Notes under the pieces: generated by a model
What the model was told of the DNA's origin: nothing
Database searches by the model: none
Seen by the model: only the letters and a program-made list of their open reading frames with translations
NCBI GenBank assembly: GCA_018820315.1
Contig: JAHJOQ010000121.1
Span: 58,050 to 122,049 of the forward strand
Direction of reading: 5' to 3'
Origin: Candidatus Zixiibacteriota bacterium
GTDB lineage: Bacteria; Zixibacteria; MSB-5A5; JAABVY01; JAHJOQ01
DNA: 64,000 bases
Position numbers and translations under genes: made by a program
Part shown: piece after piece, positions 18,296 through 26,956 of the stretch
Numbering within the stretch: position 1 is the first letter of the stretch
How the letters are laid out: each line of letters opens with the position of its first letter

Positions 18296-20149
18296 ATGAA
18301 GGATATGAAACCTGAAGATATCAAGGTCATTCTCGCTACTGACTGCGGCTCGACTACTACCAAGGCAATCTTGATCGAACTCCGGGACGGAGAATACCGA
18401 CTGATAGTCAGAGGCGAAGCTCCAACCACCGTTGAGGCTCCGTTCGAAGATGTTACAATGGGAGTACTGAATGCGGTGCAGGAAGTCGCCGAACTCTCCG
18501 GACGAACACTCCTCGATGAGAATGACAGGATCATAACCCCACGGAATGATAACGGCACAAAAACCGGAACTGACATATACATCTCGACTTCATCTGCCGG
18601 TGGCGGTTTGCAGATGATGGTTGCCGGCGTTGTTCGTTCGATGACGGCCGAGTCCGCCGAACGAGCCGCACTCGGTGCCGGTGCGATTGTGATGGACGTG
18701 ATCGCCTCCAACGACAAGAGACTTCCGCATGAGCAAATCGAGCGTATCAGACACCTTCGCCCCGACATGATCCTCCTTTCCGGTGGCATCGATGGCGGAA
18801 CGACAACTCACGTCGTGGAAATAGCTGAGTTGATCGGCGCTGCCGATCCGAAGCCGAGACTCGGTTCCGGCTATCTGCTTCCGGTCATATACGCTGGCAA
18901 TAAGGAAGCGAGAGATGCGATCACCAAGACGCTGGGAAAGAAAGTCGATCTCGGCATTGTTGACAATCTCCGCCCTGTACTTGAGAGAGAGAATCTGCTT
19001 CCGGCGCGCGAGAAGATTCATGATCTTTTCATGGAACACGTGATGGCTCAAGCACCCGGTTACAAGAAGCTGATGACCTGGACAGATGCTCCTATTATGC
19101 CGACCCCGGGAGCTGTTGGAGCGATTATCAAAACCATCGCTGATATCGAAGGCATCGAGGCTTTGGGCGTTGATATCGGCGGAGCGACCACCGACGTCTT
19201 CTCGGTATTCCAGGGAGTATTCAATCGGACAGTCTCCGCTAACCTTGGTATGAGCTATTCGGTATCAAACGTATTCAAGGAAGCGACGCTGCCGAATGTC
19301 ATGCGCTGGGTGCCGTTCCACATGGATGAGCGCGACCTGCGCAACAGGGTGAAGAACAAAATGATCCGTCCGACCACGATTCCACAGTCGATGGAGGAGC
19401 TGATTTTTGAGCAGGCCATTGCACGGGAAGCACTGAGGCTTGCATTCGTGCAGCACAAGAGTTTCGCGACTGTGCTCAAAGGCGTCCAGCAGCAGCGTAC
19501 TATCGCCGATGCCTTCGCTCAGAGTTCATCGGGTTCGACTCTTGTCAACATGATGTCGCTGAACATGCTCATCGGCTCGGGTGGAGTTCTTTCGCATGCT
19601 CCCAGACGGCAACAGGCGGCCTTGATGATGGTCGACGCATTTCAGCCGGAAGGTATCACGCGACTCGCAGTCGATTCGATCTTCATGATGCCGCAGCTCG
19701 GCGTGCTATCTGTAGTGCACAAACATGCCGCAACTGAGGTGTTCGAGAAAGATTGTCTTATCCATCTTGGGACATGCATCGCTCCGGTCGGCGATCACAA
19801 AGGCACAAAGGCCCTCTTGAAATATCGCTTCGAATTGCCGGGTGGCAAGACGGAAGAGGGTGAACTGAACGCCGGCGATCTGAAACTCATCAAGCTCGGC
19901 TTTGACGAGGAAACGGGCCTGGCATATAAGGCTAAGGCTGTCCTTCAACCCGAACGGTCCCAGGATGTTGGGGCGGGTAAAGGACACGATGTCGAAACCA
20001 CTGTCTCGGGTGGAGTGGTCGGGATAATCCTCGATGGCAGAGGTCGGCCATTCACCCCGCCGGAAGAAGACAGGATGAGAGTCGAAAAGCTCAAAGAATG
20101 GATCACGGAGTTGAATATATACCCCAATGAGGCAATTGAGCGCGGTTAG
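18296..20149 (+). CDS. MutL/GlmL-family ASKHA ATPase-like protein
   Basis: Cytoplasmic protein of 617 aa with an actin-like ATPase (ASKHA) fold: phosphate-1 loop TDCGSTTTKA (about residues 14-23), GGIDGGTTTHVVE (about 162) and phosphate-2 GVDIGGATTDVF (about 290-302). The whole protein matches the MutL/GlmL family, named for an accessory protein beside cobalamin-dependent glutamate mutase; it is unrelated to mismatch-repair MutL. No glutamate mutase subunit (GlmE, GlmS) and no B12-binding protein is encoded in the window. Instead the gene is followed by a barrel protein and three membrane cassettes, all on the same strand. I infer an energising or assembly role for that membrane system. The start has GAGGAAGAA upstream; an alternative ATG is nine bases later. 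Confidence 0.88.
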   Translation: MKDMKPEDIKVILATDCGSTTTKAILIELRDGEYRLIVRGEAPTTVEAPFEDVTMGVLNAVQEVAELSGRTLLDENDRIITPRNDNGTKTGTDIYISTSSAGGGLQMMVAGVVRSMTAESAERAALGAGAIVMDVIASNDKRLPHEQIERIRHLRPDMILLSGGIDGGTTTHVVEIAELIGAADPKPRLGSGYLLPVIYAGNKEARDAITKTLGKKVDLGIVDNLRPVLERENLLPAREKIHDLFMEHVMAQAPGYKKLMTWTDAPIMPTPGAVGAIIKTIADIEGIEALGVDIGGATTDVFSVFQGVFNRTVSANLGMSYSVSNVFKEATLPNVMRWVPFHMDERDLRNRVKNKMIRPTTIPQSMEELIFEQAIAREALRLAFVQHKSFATVLKGVQQQRTIADAFAQSSSGSTLVNMMSLNMLIGSGGVLSHAPRRQQAALMMVDAFQPEGITRLAVDSIFMMPQLGVLSVVHKHAATEVFEKDCLIHLGTCIAPVGDHKGTKALLKYRFELPGGKTEEGELNAGDLKLIKLGFDEETGLAYKAKAVLQPERSQDVGAGKGHDVETTVSGGVVGIILDGRGRPFTPPEEDRMRVEKLKEWITELNIYPNEAIERG

Positions 20150-20229
20150 TCCTACTGGGAGATCTTTCTGATGTCGAGCTTTTGATGAATTTGATAATAT
20201 TTCGTCCATGCTGAATAGGAGATTGGATA

Positions 20230-21357
20230 ATGACACACGCATATACGCCCGGTTTAAAGGTCACCGAAATGGTGACCATTTCAAAACGGCGGATTCTACC
20301 GCTGAAGGGCGATGTTGTTGTTAAGGTCGGCGACAAAGTTGCCCCAGACGATGTGGTGGCTCGCACCGATCTTCCGGGAAATGTCGAGCCGATAAATATT
20401 GCGAATATCCTCGGTGTGCCGCCGGAAGATGTTGGTGAATGCATGCTGAAGAAGGAGGGGGACCAGATCGCGAAGGGCGAGACTATCGGTATGACCAAGA
20501 GTTTCTTTGGTCTTTTCAAATCTGAGGCAAAGTCAAAGATAGACGGTTCCATTGAAAATATATCCAATATCACCGGGCAGGTATTACTGCGCGGCCATCC
20601 GATTCCCGTTGAGGTGAAAGCTTATCTCGACGGTGTCATCACTGAAGTCATTCCCGAAGAAGGCGTGGTTGTTGAGACCAGTGGGTCCTTCATCCAGGGT
20701 ATTTTCGGCATCGGCGGAGAGACTCACGGAGAGATCAAAGTCGTCGCTGAGAACAACTCTGTCGTTTTGACCGAGAGTCTGATCGATGCTTCCTGTGAAG
20801 GGAAGATAGTCGTCGGGGGTTCGATCGTGACCGCAGGAGCGATCAAGAAAGCCATCGAAGTGAAGGCGAAGGGGATTGTTGTCGGTGGACTCGACGACAA
20901 AGACCTGCGTGAGTTTCTCGGTACAGATATCGGCGTTGCCATCACCGGTTCGGAGAACATCACCGTAACGGTTGTTATCACCGAAGGCTTCGGTCAGATC
21001 AGTATGGCAGGCCGTACGTTTGATCTCCTCAGATCTAGAGAAGGCGAAATGGCATGCATCAACGGCGCGACTCAGATCAGGGCCGGTGTGATTCGTCCAG
21101 AACTTGTGATTCCGTCGAAGAATCCTGATGCAGATAAGGCAGCCGGGCGCACAACCGAGTCAGTTGGGTTGGCTGTGGGCTCGCCTGTTCGTGTGATTCG
21201 ACAACCGTACTTCGGTCAGCTCGGAACAGTGGTCGACCTTCAACCAGAGTTACACCAACTCGAATCTGAATCGAAAGCGCGCATTCTCACAGTGCAGTTC
21301 AGCGAAGGTAATAAAGTGATCGTTCCTCGTGCCAATGTCGAGCTAATCGAAAGGTAG
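20230..21357 (+). CDS. Barrel-rich KOW-like protein partnering the MutL-like ATPase
   Basis: Soluble protein of 375 aa, no signal peptide or membrane span; ATG preceded by TAGGAG. The N-terminal 120 residues are rich in short hydrophobic/Gly turns of a barrel-sandwich type (LPLKGDVVVKVGDKVAPDDV, VLLRGHPIPVEVKAYLDGVI), reminiscent of biotinyl/lipoyl-like or RnfC-type folds. The middle part (about 175-270) has GGSIVTAGAIKKAIEVKAKG and SENITVTVVITEGFG. The C-terminus (about 315-375) is a KOW/SH3-like barrel: GSPVRVIRQPYFGQLGTVVD and VIVPRANVELIE. I do not recognise a characterised homologue. Its position, 80 bases after the ATPase gene and before the membrane cassettes, suggests a cytoplasmic subunit or adaptor of the same system. 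Confidence 0.75.
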   Translation: MTHAYTPGLKVTEMVTISKRRILPLKGDVVVKVGDKVAPDDVVARTDLPGNVEPINIANILGVPPEDVGECMLKKEGDQIAKGETIGMTKSFFGLFKSEAKSKIDGSIENISNITGQVLLRGHPIPVEVKAYLDGVITEVIPEEGVVVETSGSFIQGIFGIGGETHGEIKVVAENNSVVLTESLIDASCEGKIVVGGSIVTAGAIKKAIEVKAKGIVVGGLDDKDLREFLGTDIGVAITGSENITVTVVITEGFGQISMAGRTFDLLRSREGEMACINGATQIRAGVIRPELVIPSKNPDADKAAGRTTESVGLAVGSPVRVIRQPYFGQLGTVVDLQPELHQLESESKARILTVQFSEGNKVIVPRANVELIER

Positions 21358-21372
21358 AGACTGATTTTTGAC

Positions 21373-21401
21373 TTGACTTAAGATTTGCCGAGGCATAGAT
21401 T
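21373..21401 (+). promoter_or_regulatory. Candidate sigma-70-type promoter before the first membrane cassette
   Basis: TTGACT (21373-21378), a 17-base spacer and TAGATT (21396-21401). It starts 16 bases after the barrel-protein stop and would produce a leader of about 135 bases containing the hairpin at 21500. Confidence 0.4.
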
Positions 21402-21499
21402 GATCTAGCTTTGGGACGTCTCTTACTAAGAAAGTGTTACAGTGGAATATTTCATTCTCGTTTTATCAACTGTGAACTGCTGACTTTGCTAATATCCGA

Positions 21500-21528
21500 C
21501 CGTCGAGATAACTTCGACGGTTATTTTT
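21500..21528 (+). terminator. Hairpin plus T-rich tract in the leader of cassette 1
   Basis: CCGTCGA (21500-21506) pairs with TCGACGG (21514-21520), followed by TTATTTTT. It has the form of an intrinsic terminator and stands only 14-20 bases before the first cassette start codon, so it could either end the ATPase/barrel transcript or attenuate cassette transcription. Confidence 0.6.
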
Positions 21529-21547
21529 GTGTGGCGACTGTATGCCT

Positions 21548-22789
21548 ATGAAAACTTCGACACTACTCGCGTTGCTTCTATTGTTGCTCACAACTTCTGC
21601 CTTCGGGATTATTGTTGATGAGGATACTACGGATAGCATCAGCGCACCCGTTTCGATGGTGACTGAGGAGGCTGTCCGTCCCCAGCCGGCTCTCAACGTC
21701 ATTGGCAAGGATACCCCGAACGACAATGGCGGATCGATTCAGGTGAGTTGGGATCTTTCGCCGGATGATGCCAAAGGGATGGTCGCTCGTTACGACGTCG
21801 AGCGGAAGCCCGTTGGAGCTCCTGATTCTCAATACGAGGTCATCGGTGATGCCACCGCCGGAGGAACATCAATCACCGACAATTATCCCGAGAGCGGTAA
21901 GAGTTATGTTTACAGAGTAGCTGCGGTTAATTTTGCGCCAACTGTCGCCGGCGGGAAGGTTGAAGTCACTTCGTTCTCCGCTGAGTCTGCTCCTGCCAAA
22001 GCTTCGGCACAATGGTTCAATACCAATCGAACGGTCGTTTTGATTTTTGCGATTGTGTTGGGATTCTTGATTCTGTGGTATATCGCTCAGGCCAAAGCCG
22101 GCAAAGAGTTGTTTATCCGCAGGATTGCGGGGCTGGAGGCTGTCGATGAAGCGGTTGGACGCGCCACTGAGATGGGTAAGAAAATTTTCTACATTCCAGG
22201 CACACAGGACATGGAGAATATCCAGACGATCGCCGGTGTGACGATTCTTGGCCGCGTGGCGAAACTCGCAGCCGAGTATGAGACCCAACTCGATGTGCCT
22301 GTTTCGAGATCGCTGGTTATGGTGACCGCTCGTGAGATTGTCAAAGAAGCGTATTTGAATGCGGGGCGCCCGGACGCGTTCAACGAAGATATGGTTCATT
22401 ATCTCACCGACGATCAATTCGGTTATGCCGCTGCTATCGACGGCATGGTGGTCAGAGAGAAACCGGCGACGATGTTCTACATGGGCGCGTTCTATGCCGA
22501 GTCTCTGATTCTTGCCGAGACAGGTAATTCTATTGGCGCAATTCAAATTGCCGGAACGGCGATGCCTGCGCAGTTGCCGTTCTTCGTCGCCGCCTGTGAC
22601 TACACATTGATCGGCGAGGAGCTGTTCGCGGCGTCGGCATATCTATCGAAAGAGCCGAAACTTCTCGGGTCGCTTAAAGGTCAGGATGTTGGCAAAGGTT
22701 TGATTCTGGTTGTGATTTTGATCGGCGTGATAATCCAGACACTCGGTGTCTATGACGTCCAGAGTCTTCTCAATATTGTGGCGGAATAG
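21548..22789 (+). CDS. Cassette 1 gene A: Fn3-domain membrane protein with conserved cytoplasmic domain
   Basis: Product of 413 aa. ATG codons at 21542 and 21548 are both possible; 21548 gives a clean signal peptide (LLALLLLLLTTSAFG). Neither has a clear ribosome site. A fibronectin type III-like domain (about residues 45-150, ending TAPAKASAQWF-like) is periplasmic; a membrane helix at 162-182 is followed by a basic stretch and a cytoplasmic domain with the signature blocks GLEAVDEAVGRATEMG, DDQFGYAAAIDG, AETGNSIGAIQIAGT and ACDYTLIGEELFAASAYL. A second helix lies at about 384-402. Paralogues are at 24984 and 28611. From memory the conserved part may be the family catalogued as DUF6754; this is unverified and its function is unknown. 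Confidence 0.8.
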   Translation: MKTSTLLALLLLLLTTSAFGIIVDEDTTDSISAPVSMVTEEAVRPQPALNVIGKDTPNDNGGSIQVSWDLSPDDAKGMVARYDVERKPVGAPDSQYEVIGDATAGGTSITDNYPESGKSYVYRVAAVNFAPTVAGGKVEVTSFSAESAPAKASAQWFNTNRTVVLIFAIVLGFLILWYIAQAKAGKELFIRRIAGLEAVDEAVGRATEMGKKIFYIPGTQDMENIQTIAGVTILGRVAKLAAEYETQLDVPVSRSLVMVTAREIVKEAYLNAGRPDAFNEDMVHYLTDDQFGYAAAIDGMVVREKPATMFYMGAFYAESLILAETGNSIGAIQIAGTAMPAQLPFFVAACDYTLIGEELFAASAYLSKEPKLLGSLKGQDVGKGLILVVILIGVIIQTLGVYDVQSLLNIVAE

Positions 22790-22792
22790 AAT

Positions 22793-23446
22793 ATGAGACG
22801 AGAGATTCCTCTGGTAATAACTTCGGTAGTAGGGATTGCATTTGTGATCCAGTATTTCATTCCGCACAGCCCGTTTGACAGATTTGAACAGTTGTTTTCC
22901 GATTGGTTCTTTATCATTGCAGCTTGCGCCATATGGCTCGGCGCTCTCAATCTTCTCAAGCTTTCAATAATCAAGATTCAGAAGAAGAAGAAGGACTGGC
23001 AATATGCGGTGATTATCGTTGCCTCCTGGTTGGCGATGGCGATCGCTGGATTCGCCGGTGGCAGAGATTTCCAGATTCCCGGGACCGGATTTGACTGGCT
23101 CTATGTGAATATCTATACGCCACTTTCGGCGACAATGTTCGCGATCCTGGCGTTCTTTGTAGCGTCCGCATCGTATCGAGCATTCAGAGCAAGGAATGTT
23201 CAGGCGACTCTTCTGCTCTTGGCGGGTTTTCTTGTCATGATGGGGCGGGTTCTGTTCGATGACATCCTGTTTGGTCCGTTCGTGCAGGATTTCACACCCC
23301 TTTCCGATATTTCCTCATTCATTATGAACTACCCGAATCTGGCCGGCCAACGTGCTATTATGATCGGAATTGCACTTGGAACCGTATCTACCGCATTGCG
23401 GATTATGCTCGGCATTGAGAGGTCTTACCTCGGAGGAGGTGACTGA
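22793..23446 (+). CDS. Cassette 1 gene B: six-span membrane protein
   Basis: Polytopic inner-membrane protein of 217 aa starting three bases after gene A. Six hydrophobic spans are visible, with a basic cytoplasmic loop after span 2 (IIKIQKKKKDW). Conserved among the three B paralogues are the YFIPHSPF-type N-terminus, ASYRAFRARN after span 4, and the C-terminal block NLAGQRAIMIGIALG followed by LRIMLGIERSYLG. No transporter or enzyme family is recognised. Its stop overlaps the next ATG (TGATG), indicating coupled translation with gene C. Confidence 0.78.
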   Translation: MRREIPLVITSVVGIAFVIQYFIPHSPFDRFEQLFSDWFFIIAACAIWLGALNLLKLSIIKIQKKKKDWQYAVIIVASWLAMAIAGFAGGRDFQIPGTGFDWLYVNIYTPLSATMFAILAFFVASASYRAFRARNVQATLLLLAGFLVMMGRVLFDDILFGPFVQDFTPLSDISSFIMNYPNLAGQRAIMIGIALGTVSTALRIMLGIERSYLGGGD

Positions 23447-24285
23447 TGGGTTTCTGGAATAAGATGCTGATGATCGACCGCAGGTGGATATTTCTCCTTG
23501 TGGGACTATCACTTTTGATACCGATGTTTCTTTCGTCAGACTTCAAACTGTCGATTTCGGACGAGGTGCGGGGCATTTTCGACGCTATGGAGAAGCTTCC
23601 CCCCGGCTCCAGAGTGCTGATGACATTTGATTACGATCCTCCATCGGCGCCGGAACTTCAACCGATGGCTGATGCGGCAGTGAGGTACTGTTTCAAGAAG
23701 GATCTGAAGATCATAATCATGGGTTTATGGCCACAGGGGCCTCAGCAGGCGGAAATGTCCCTACAAAGGGCATTTGAAGTCCCTGAGATCGCAGCAAAGA
23801 ATCTTCAATATGGTGTCGATTACGTCAATCTCGGATTTCAAGCTGGCAACGAGTTCGTTATTCAGCGCATGGGCACAGATTTCAAAGAGGCGTTTCCGAA
23901 AGATGTTCGCGGAACAGTCTACGAAGATATTCCTATGCTGAAAAACGTCAAGAATTTCTCGAACGTAGATTTTGTATTCAACCTCTCTGCCGGTTATCCC
24001 GGTACGGTCGAGTGGGTGCAGATCGCCGCGGACAGGTTTGATGTCCTTCTCGGTGCAGGCAACACAGCCGTACAGGCTCCTCTCGCATACCCATATCTCG
24101 GTGGCGGCCAGCTTGTCGGGTTGCTCGGAGGCATGCGTGGTGGTGCTGAGTTCGAAAAAGTAACAGGATTTAAGGCAAAGGCGACCACTTTCATGCTGTC
24201 ACAAACATTTGCGCATGGAATCGTGATTTTCTTCGTCGTGATTGGCAATATAGCCTATTTCATGACCCGCGGAAGGCAGGAGTGA
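23446..24285 (+). CDS. Cassette 1 gene C: twice-anchored periplasmic alpha/beta protein
   Basis: Product of 279 aa with a GGAGGAGG ribosome site and a 1-base overlap with gene B. A helix at about residues 11-27 (after the basic DRR, so N-in) and one at about 254-273 anchor a domain of about 220 residues predicted in the periplasm. That domain alternates strands and helices (VLMTFDYDPPSAPELQPM, KIIIMGLWPQG, YGVDYVNLGFQAG, FVFNLSAGYPGTVEW, QLVGLLGGMRGGAEFE), suggesting a Rossmann-like fold, but I see no nucleotide-binding or catalytic motif. Paralogues are at 26957 and 30489; function unknown. Confidence 0.78.
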   Translation: MGFWNKMLMIDRRWIFLLVGLSLLIPMFLSSDFKLSISDEVRGIFDAMEKLPPGSRVLMTFDYDPPSAPELQPMADAAVRYCFKKDLKIIIMGLWPQGPQQAEMSLQRAFEVPEIAAKNLQYGVDYVNLGFQAGNEFVIQRMGTDFKEAFPKDVRGTVYEDIPMLKNVKNFSNVDFVFNLSAGYPGTVEWVQIAADRFDVLLGAGNTAVQAPLAYPYLGGGQLVGLLGGMRGGAEFEKVTGFKAKATTFMLSQTFAHGIVIFFVVIGNIAYFMTRGRQE

Positions 24286-24292
24286 GGAAGCG

Positions 24293-24979
24293 ATGCATTT
24301 TGACATAGGCATTTGGATCGGAGCATTTCTGACTCTCGGGATAATCTCCTTCCTATATAAGGATAATCCGTGGTACAAGATCTGCGAGGCGATATTTATA
24401 GGCATCTCTGCAGGTTACTGGATCGTGTCGCTCTGGTGGCAGAATCTGGTGTCGAAACTATGGGACAATCTCTGGCCTGCGCTGGTCGCTCTCGGTCACG
24501 GAGAGATTCAGTATAATCTGCTCTATTTGGTGGCCGGGATTCTCGGCATCATGATGCTGATGCGGCTTGTGCCGCAAATCGGATGGATATCACGATGGCC
24601 TCTCGCGCTCGTGATCGGCGCAACCGCAGGCCTGCAATTCGTAAACTACCTCGTCTCCAACGGTGTTAAACAGATATATAATACGATTGTCCCGCTCTTT
24701 GGACCGATATCCGATGCGGGAGGGATTGCCCCTGTCGCGAGTGTCTGGGCCGGTCTCGGAAATACTTTGATTCTGGTCGGGACATTCACAGGACTGGTCT
24801 ATTTCTTTTTCTCGAAAGAACACAAAGGTCTTTTCGGTGGTGCGGCGAAGGTCGGCACTTGGTTCCTTATGATAACCTTCGGTGCCTCTTTCGGCTACAC
24901 CGTGATGAGTCGTATGTCGCTCCTGATCGGGCGCATAGACTTTCTGGTGAACGACTGGATTCGCGGAATTTTCAGCTAA
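24293..24979 (+). CDS. Cassette 1 gene D: polytopic membrane protein
   Basis: Hydrophobic protein of 228 aa with about six spans; ATG 7 bases after gene C with GAGGAAG upstream. Motifs shared by all three D paralogues are SFLYKDNPWYK after span 1, GWISRWPLAL, the cytoplasmic loop FFFSKEHKGLFGGAAKVG and the near-invariant FGASFGYTVMSRMSLL. The repeated charged loop SKEHKG in an otherwise hydrophobic protein suggests a contact site for a soluble partner. No known transporter signature. It ends four bases before cassette 2. Confidence 0.78.
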   Translation: MHFDIGIWIGAFLTLGIISFLYKDNPWYKICEAIFIGISAGYWIVSLWWQNLVSKLWDNLWPALVALGHGEIQYNLLYLVAGILGIMMLMRLVPQIGWISRWPLALVIGATAGLQFVNYLVSNGVKQIYNTIVPLFGPISDAGGIAPVASVWAGLGNTLILVGTFTGLVYFFFSKEHKGLFGGAAKVGTWFLMITFGASFGYTVMSRMSLLIGRIDFLVNDWIRGIFS

Positions 24980-24983
24980 TCCG

Positions 24984-26252
24984 ATGCATCGTAAGAATAA
25001 AACAATCATAGTTTTGGGCATTGTCGCATTTGTGGCATTCGCTTGTCCCAACCTTTTAGCCCAGGATATGCCCGACAGTGCGGCTGTCGATTTGACGCTC
25101 GACTCAATAGCAGTCCTTGATGATGTGCAGGTTGCTACTGGTCCGGCGCCGGCGAGACTCGACATCGTGCGTGATGCCGAGGGGGATCAGGGCAGCTCCG
25201 TCACTCTGACATGGCATCTATCACCCGATGACGGATCCGGGGCAGACAACGTCACTGGTTATGAGATATTCCGAGCCGAATCTCCCGAAGGTGAGTTCGA
25301 ATCCGTCGGCACTGCCTCGAAAGGGATGTCGCAGTTTGAAGATGCGACAACCACTGACGGAGTTACATATTACTACTATGTAGCAGCATTCTCTGACGCG
25401 GGATCGACGCCCTCCGAAATATCTGCGGGCGTGCGGTCATCACCGCAGTGGTTCAATTCCAAAGATGCTAACACGCTTGTAATCGGCTTAATCATTTGCC
25501 TCTCCGTCATCTATTTCATCTTCCATGCGCAGAAAGGGAAGAAATTCTTTTTGCGGAAAATTGCCGGCCTTGAGGCTGTCGATGAGGCAATTGGTCGCGC
25601 AACAGAAATGGGTCGCCCGATTCTCTTCATCCCCGGCATTATGGATATGGATGATGTCCAGACTGTTGCAGGGATCACTATACTGGGACGCATTGCGCGT
25701 ACAATAGCAGATTACGACACTAAATTGAATATGCCCGTCTCGCGTTCAATCGTTATGACTACCGCACGCGAAACAATCAAGCAAGCGTATGTCGCTGCCG
25801 GTCGACCCGATGCATTCTCCGATGACATGGTTCACTATCTCACCGACGAGCAGTTCGGATATGTAGCTGCGGTCGACGGGATCATGGTTCGTGAAAAGCC
25901 GGCGACATGTTTCTATCTCGGAGCATTCTATGCCGAGTCTCTTATCATGGCAGAAACGGGTAATTCGATTGGAGCGATTCAGATAGCAGGAACGGCTATG
26001 CCGGCGCAGCTGCCGTTCTTTGTTGCTGCGTGTGATTATACGCTTATCGGAGAGGAACTATTCGCAGCGTCAGCTTATCTTTCAGGTGAACCGAAGCAGC
26101 TCGGATCACTCAAGGGGCAGGATGTCGGCAAGATCATCGCCATGGTTGTGATTTTGATTCTGTGTGGACTTTTCACCTTGGCGGCGATAACCGGTTCGGC
26201 GGACATTCTTGAACTCGGAAACACTCTTCAGGGCTGGTTCTCAGCAAGTTAG
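24984..26252 (+). CDS. Cassette 2 gene A: Fn3-domain membrane protein with conserved cytoplasmic domain
   Basis: Product of 422 aa starting four bases after cassette 1 gene D, so the two cassettes are probably co-transcribed. Signal peptide (IVLGIVAFVAFACPNLLAQD), Fn3-like domain (about 55-150, VTLTWHLSPDDGSG, YYYYVAAFSD), helix at about 162-180 (TLVIGLIICLSVIYFIF), cytoplasmic domain with GLEAVDEAIGRATEMG, AETGNSIGAIQIAGT and ACDYTLIGEELFAASAYL, and a terminal helix. It is far more similar to the cassette 1 copy than to the cassette 3 copy in the cytoplasmic domain, while the Fn3 portion has diverged. Function unknown. Confidence 0.8.
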   Translation: MHRKNKTIIVLGIVAFVAFACPNLLAQDMPDSAAVDLTLDSIAVLDDVQVATGPAPARLDIVRDAEGDQGSSVTLTWHLSPDDGSGADNVTGYEIFRAESPEGEFESVGTASKGMSQFEDATTTDGVTYYYYVAAFSDAGSTPSEISAGVRSSPQWFNSKDANTLVIGLIICLSVIYFIFHAQKGKKFFLRKIAGLEAVDEAIGRATEMGRPILFIPGIMDMDDVQTVAGITILGRIARTIADYDTKLNMPVSRSIVMTTARETIKQAYVAAGRPDAFSDDMVHYLTDEQFGYVAAVDGIMVREKPATCFYLGAFYAESLIMAETGNSIGAIQIAGTAMPAQLPFFVAACDYTLIGEELFAASAYLSGEPKQLGSLKGQDVGKIIAMVVILILCGLFTLAAITGSADILELGNTLQGWFSAS

Positions 26253-26258
26253 CAGGTT

Positions 26259-26945
26259 ATGCGCAGAACAGTACCATTATTTATAACATTTATCGTCGGC
26301 ACAGTGCTCGTGCTTGCCGAGTTCATCCCACACAAGCCGTTTGGTAATCTCGGTGATGACTTCTCGCTCTATTTTGATATTATCGCAGTGTTCGCATTCC
26401 TGCTGGGTGGCGGTAATCTTATCAGAGTGCATGTCACCAAGATAAAAAGGAAGCGCAAAGACTGGATATTCTCGATTGTGACGCTCGGTGGTTTTCTTGT
26501 TATGCTCGCGGCAGGGCTTCTGAAGATCGGCAATCCGGGCGGCATACAGGGTGATGTCGCGGTAATTGGATCGCTGTTTAGCGATCTGTACATGTTCATC
26601 TTCACGCCGTTGCAGGCATCGATGTTCGCACTACTCGCCTTCTTCGTCGGATCGGCATCATACAGAGCATTCAGAGCAAAGAACAAAGAGGCTACGATTC
26701 TGCTGATAGCAGCATTTGTGATCCTGCTTGGAAGAACGCCGCTCGGCCTGTGGGTAACCGGCGGCCTTCAGGACACATCGCTGGCATTCCTGCAGATTCC
26801 GAATCTGGCTAACTGGATTATGGATGTGCCGAATCTGGCGGGACAGCGTGCCATTATGATTGGGATTGCGCTCGGAGTAATATCGATGTCTCTGCGCGTG
26901 ATTCTTGGTGTCGAACGTACATATCTTGGACAGGATAATGATTAG
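26259..26945 (+). CDS. Cassette 2 gene B: six-span membrane protein
   Basis: Paralogue (228 aa) of the gene at 22793, six bases after gene A with AGCAGG upstream. It keeps EFIPHKPFG at the N-terminus, the basic loop TKIKRKRKDW, SASYRAFRAKNKEA and NLAGQRAIMIGIALGVI followed by LGVERTYLG. The loop between spans 3 and 4 is longer than in the other copies. No family function is recognised. Confidence 0.77.
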   Translation: MRRTVPLFITFIVGTVLVLAEFIPHKPFGNLGDDFSLYFDIIAVFAFLLGGGNLIRVHVTKIKRKRKDWIFSIVTLGGFLVMLAAGLLKIGNPGGIQGDVAVIGSLFSDLYMFIFTPLQASMFALLAFFVGSASYRAFRAKNKEATILLIAAFVILLGRTPLGLWVTGGLQDTSLAFLQIPNLANWIMDVPNLAGQRAIMIGIALGVISMSLRVILGVERTYLGQDND

Positions 26946-26956
26946 AGACGATTGCC

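Noticed and set aside
18296..20149. Reading MutL as the mismatch-repair protein
   Set aside because: The sequence has ASKHA phosphate loops (DCGSTTTKA, DIGGATTD), not the GHKL ATPase motifs of mismatch-repair MutL.
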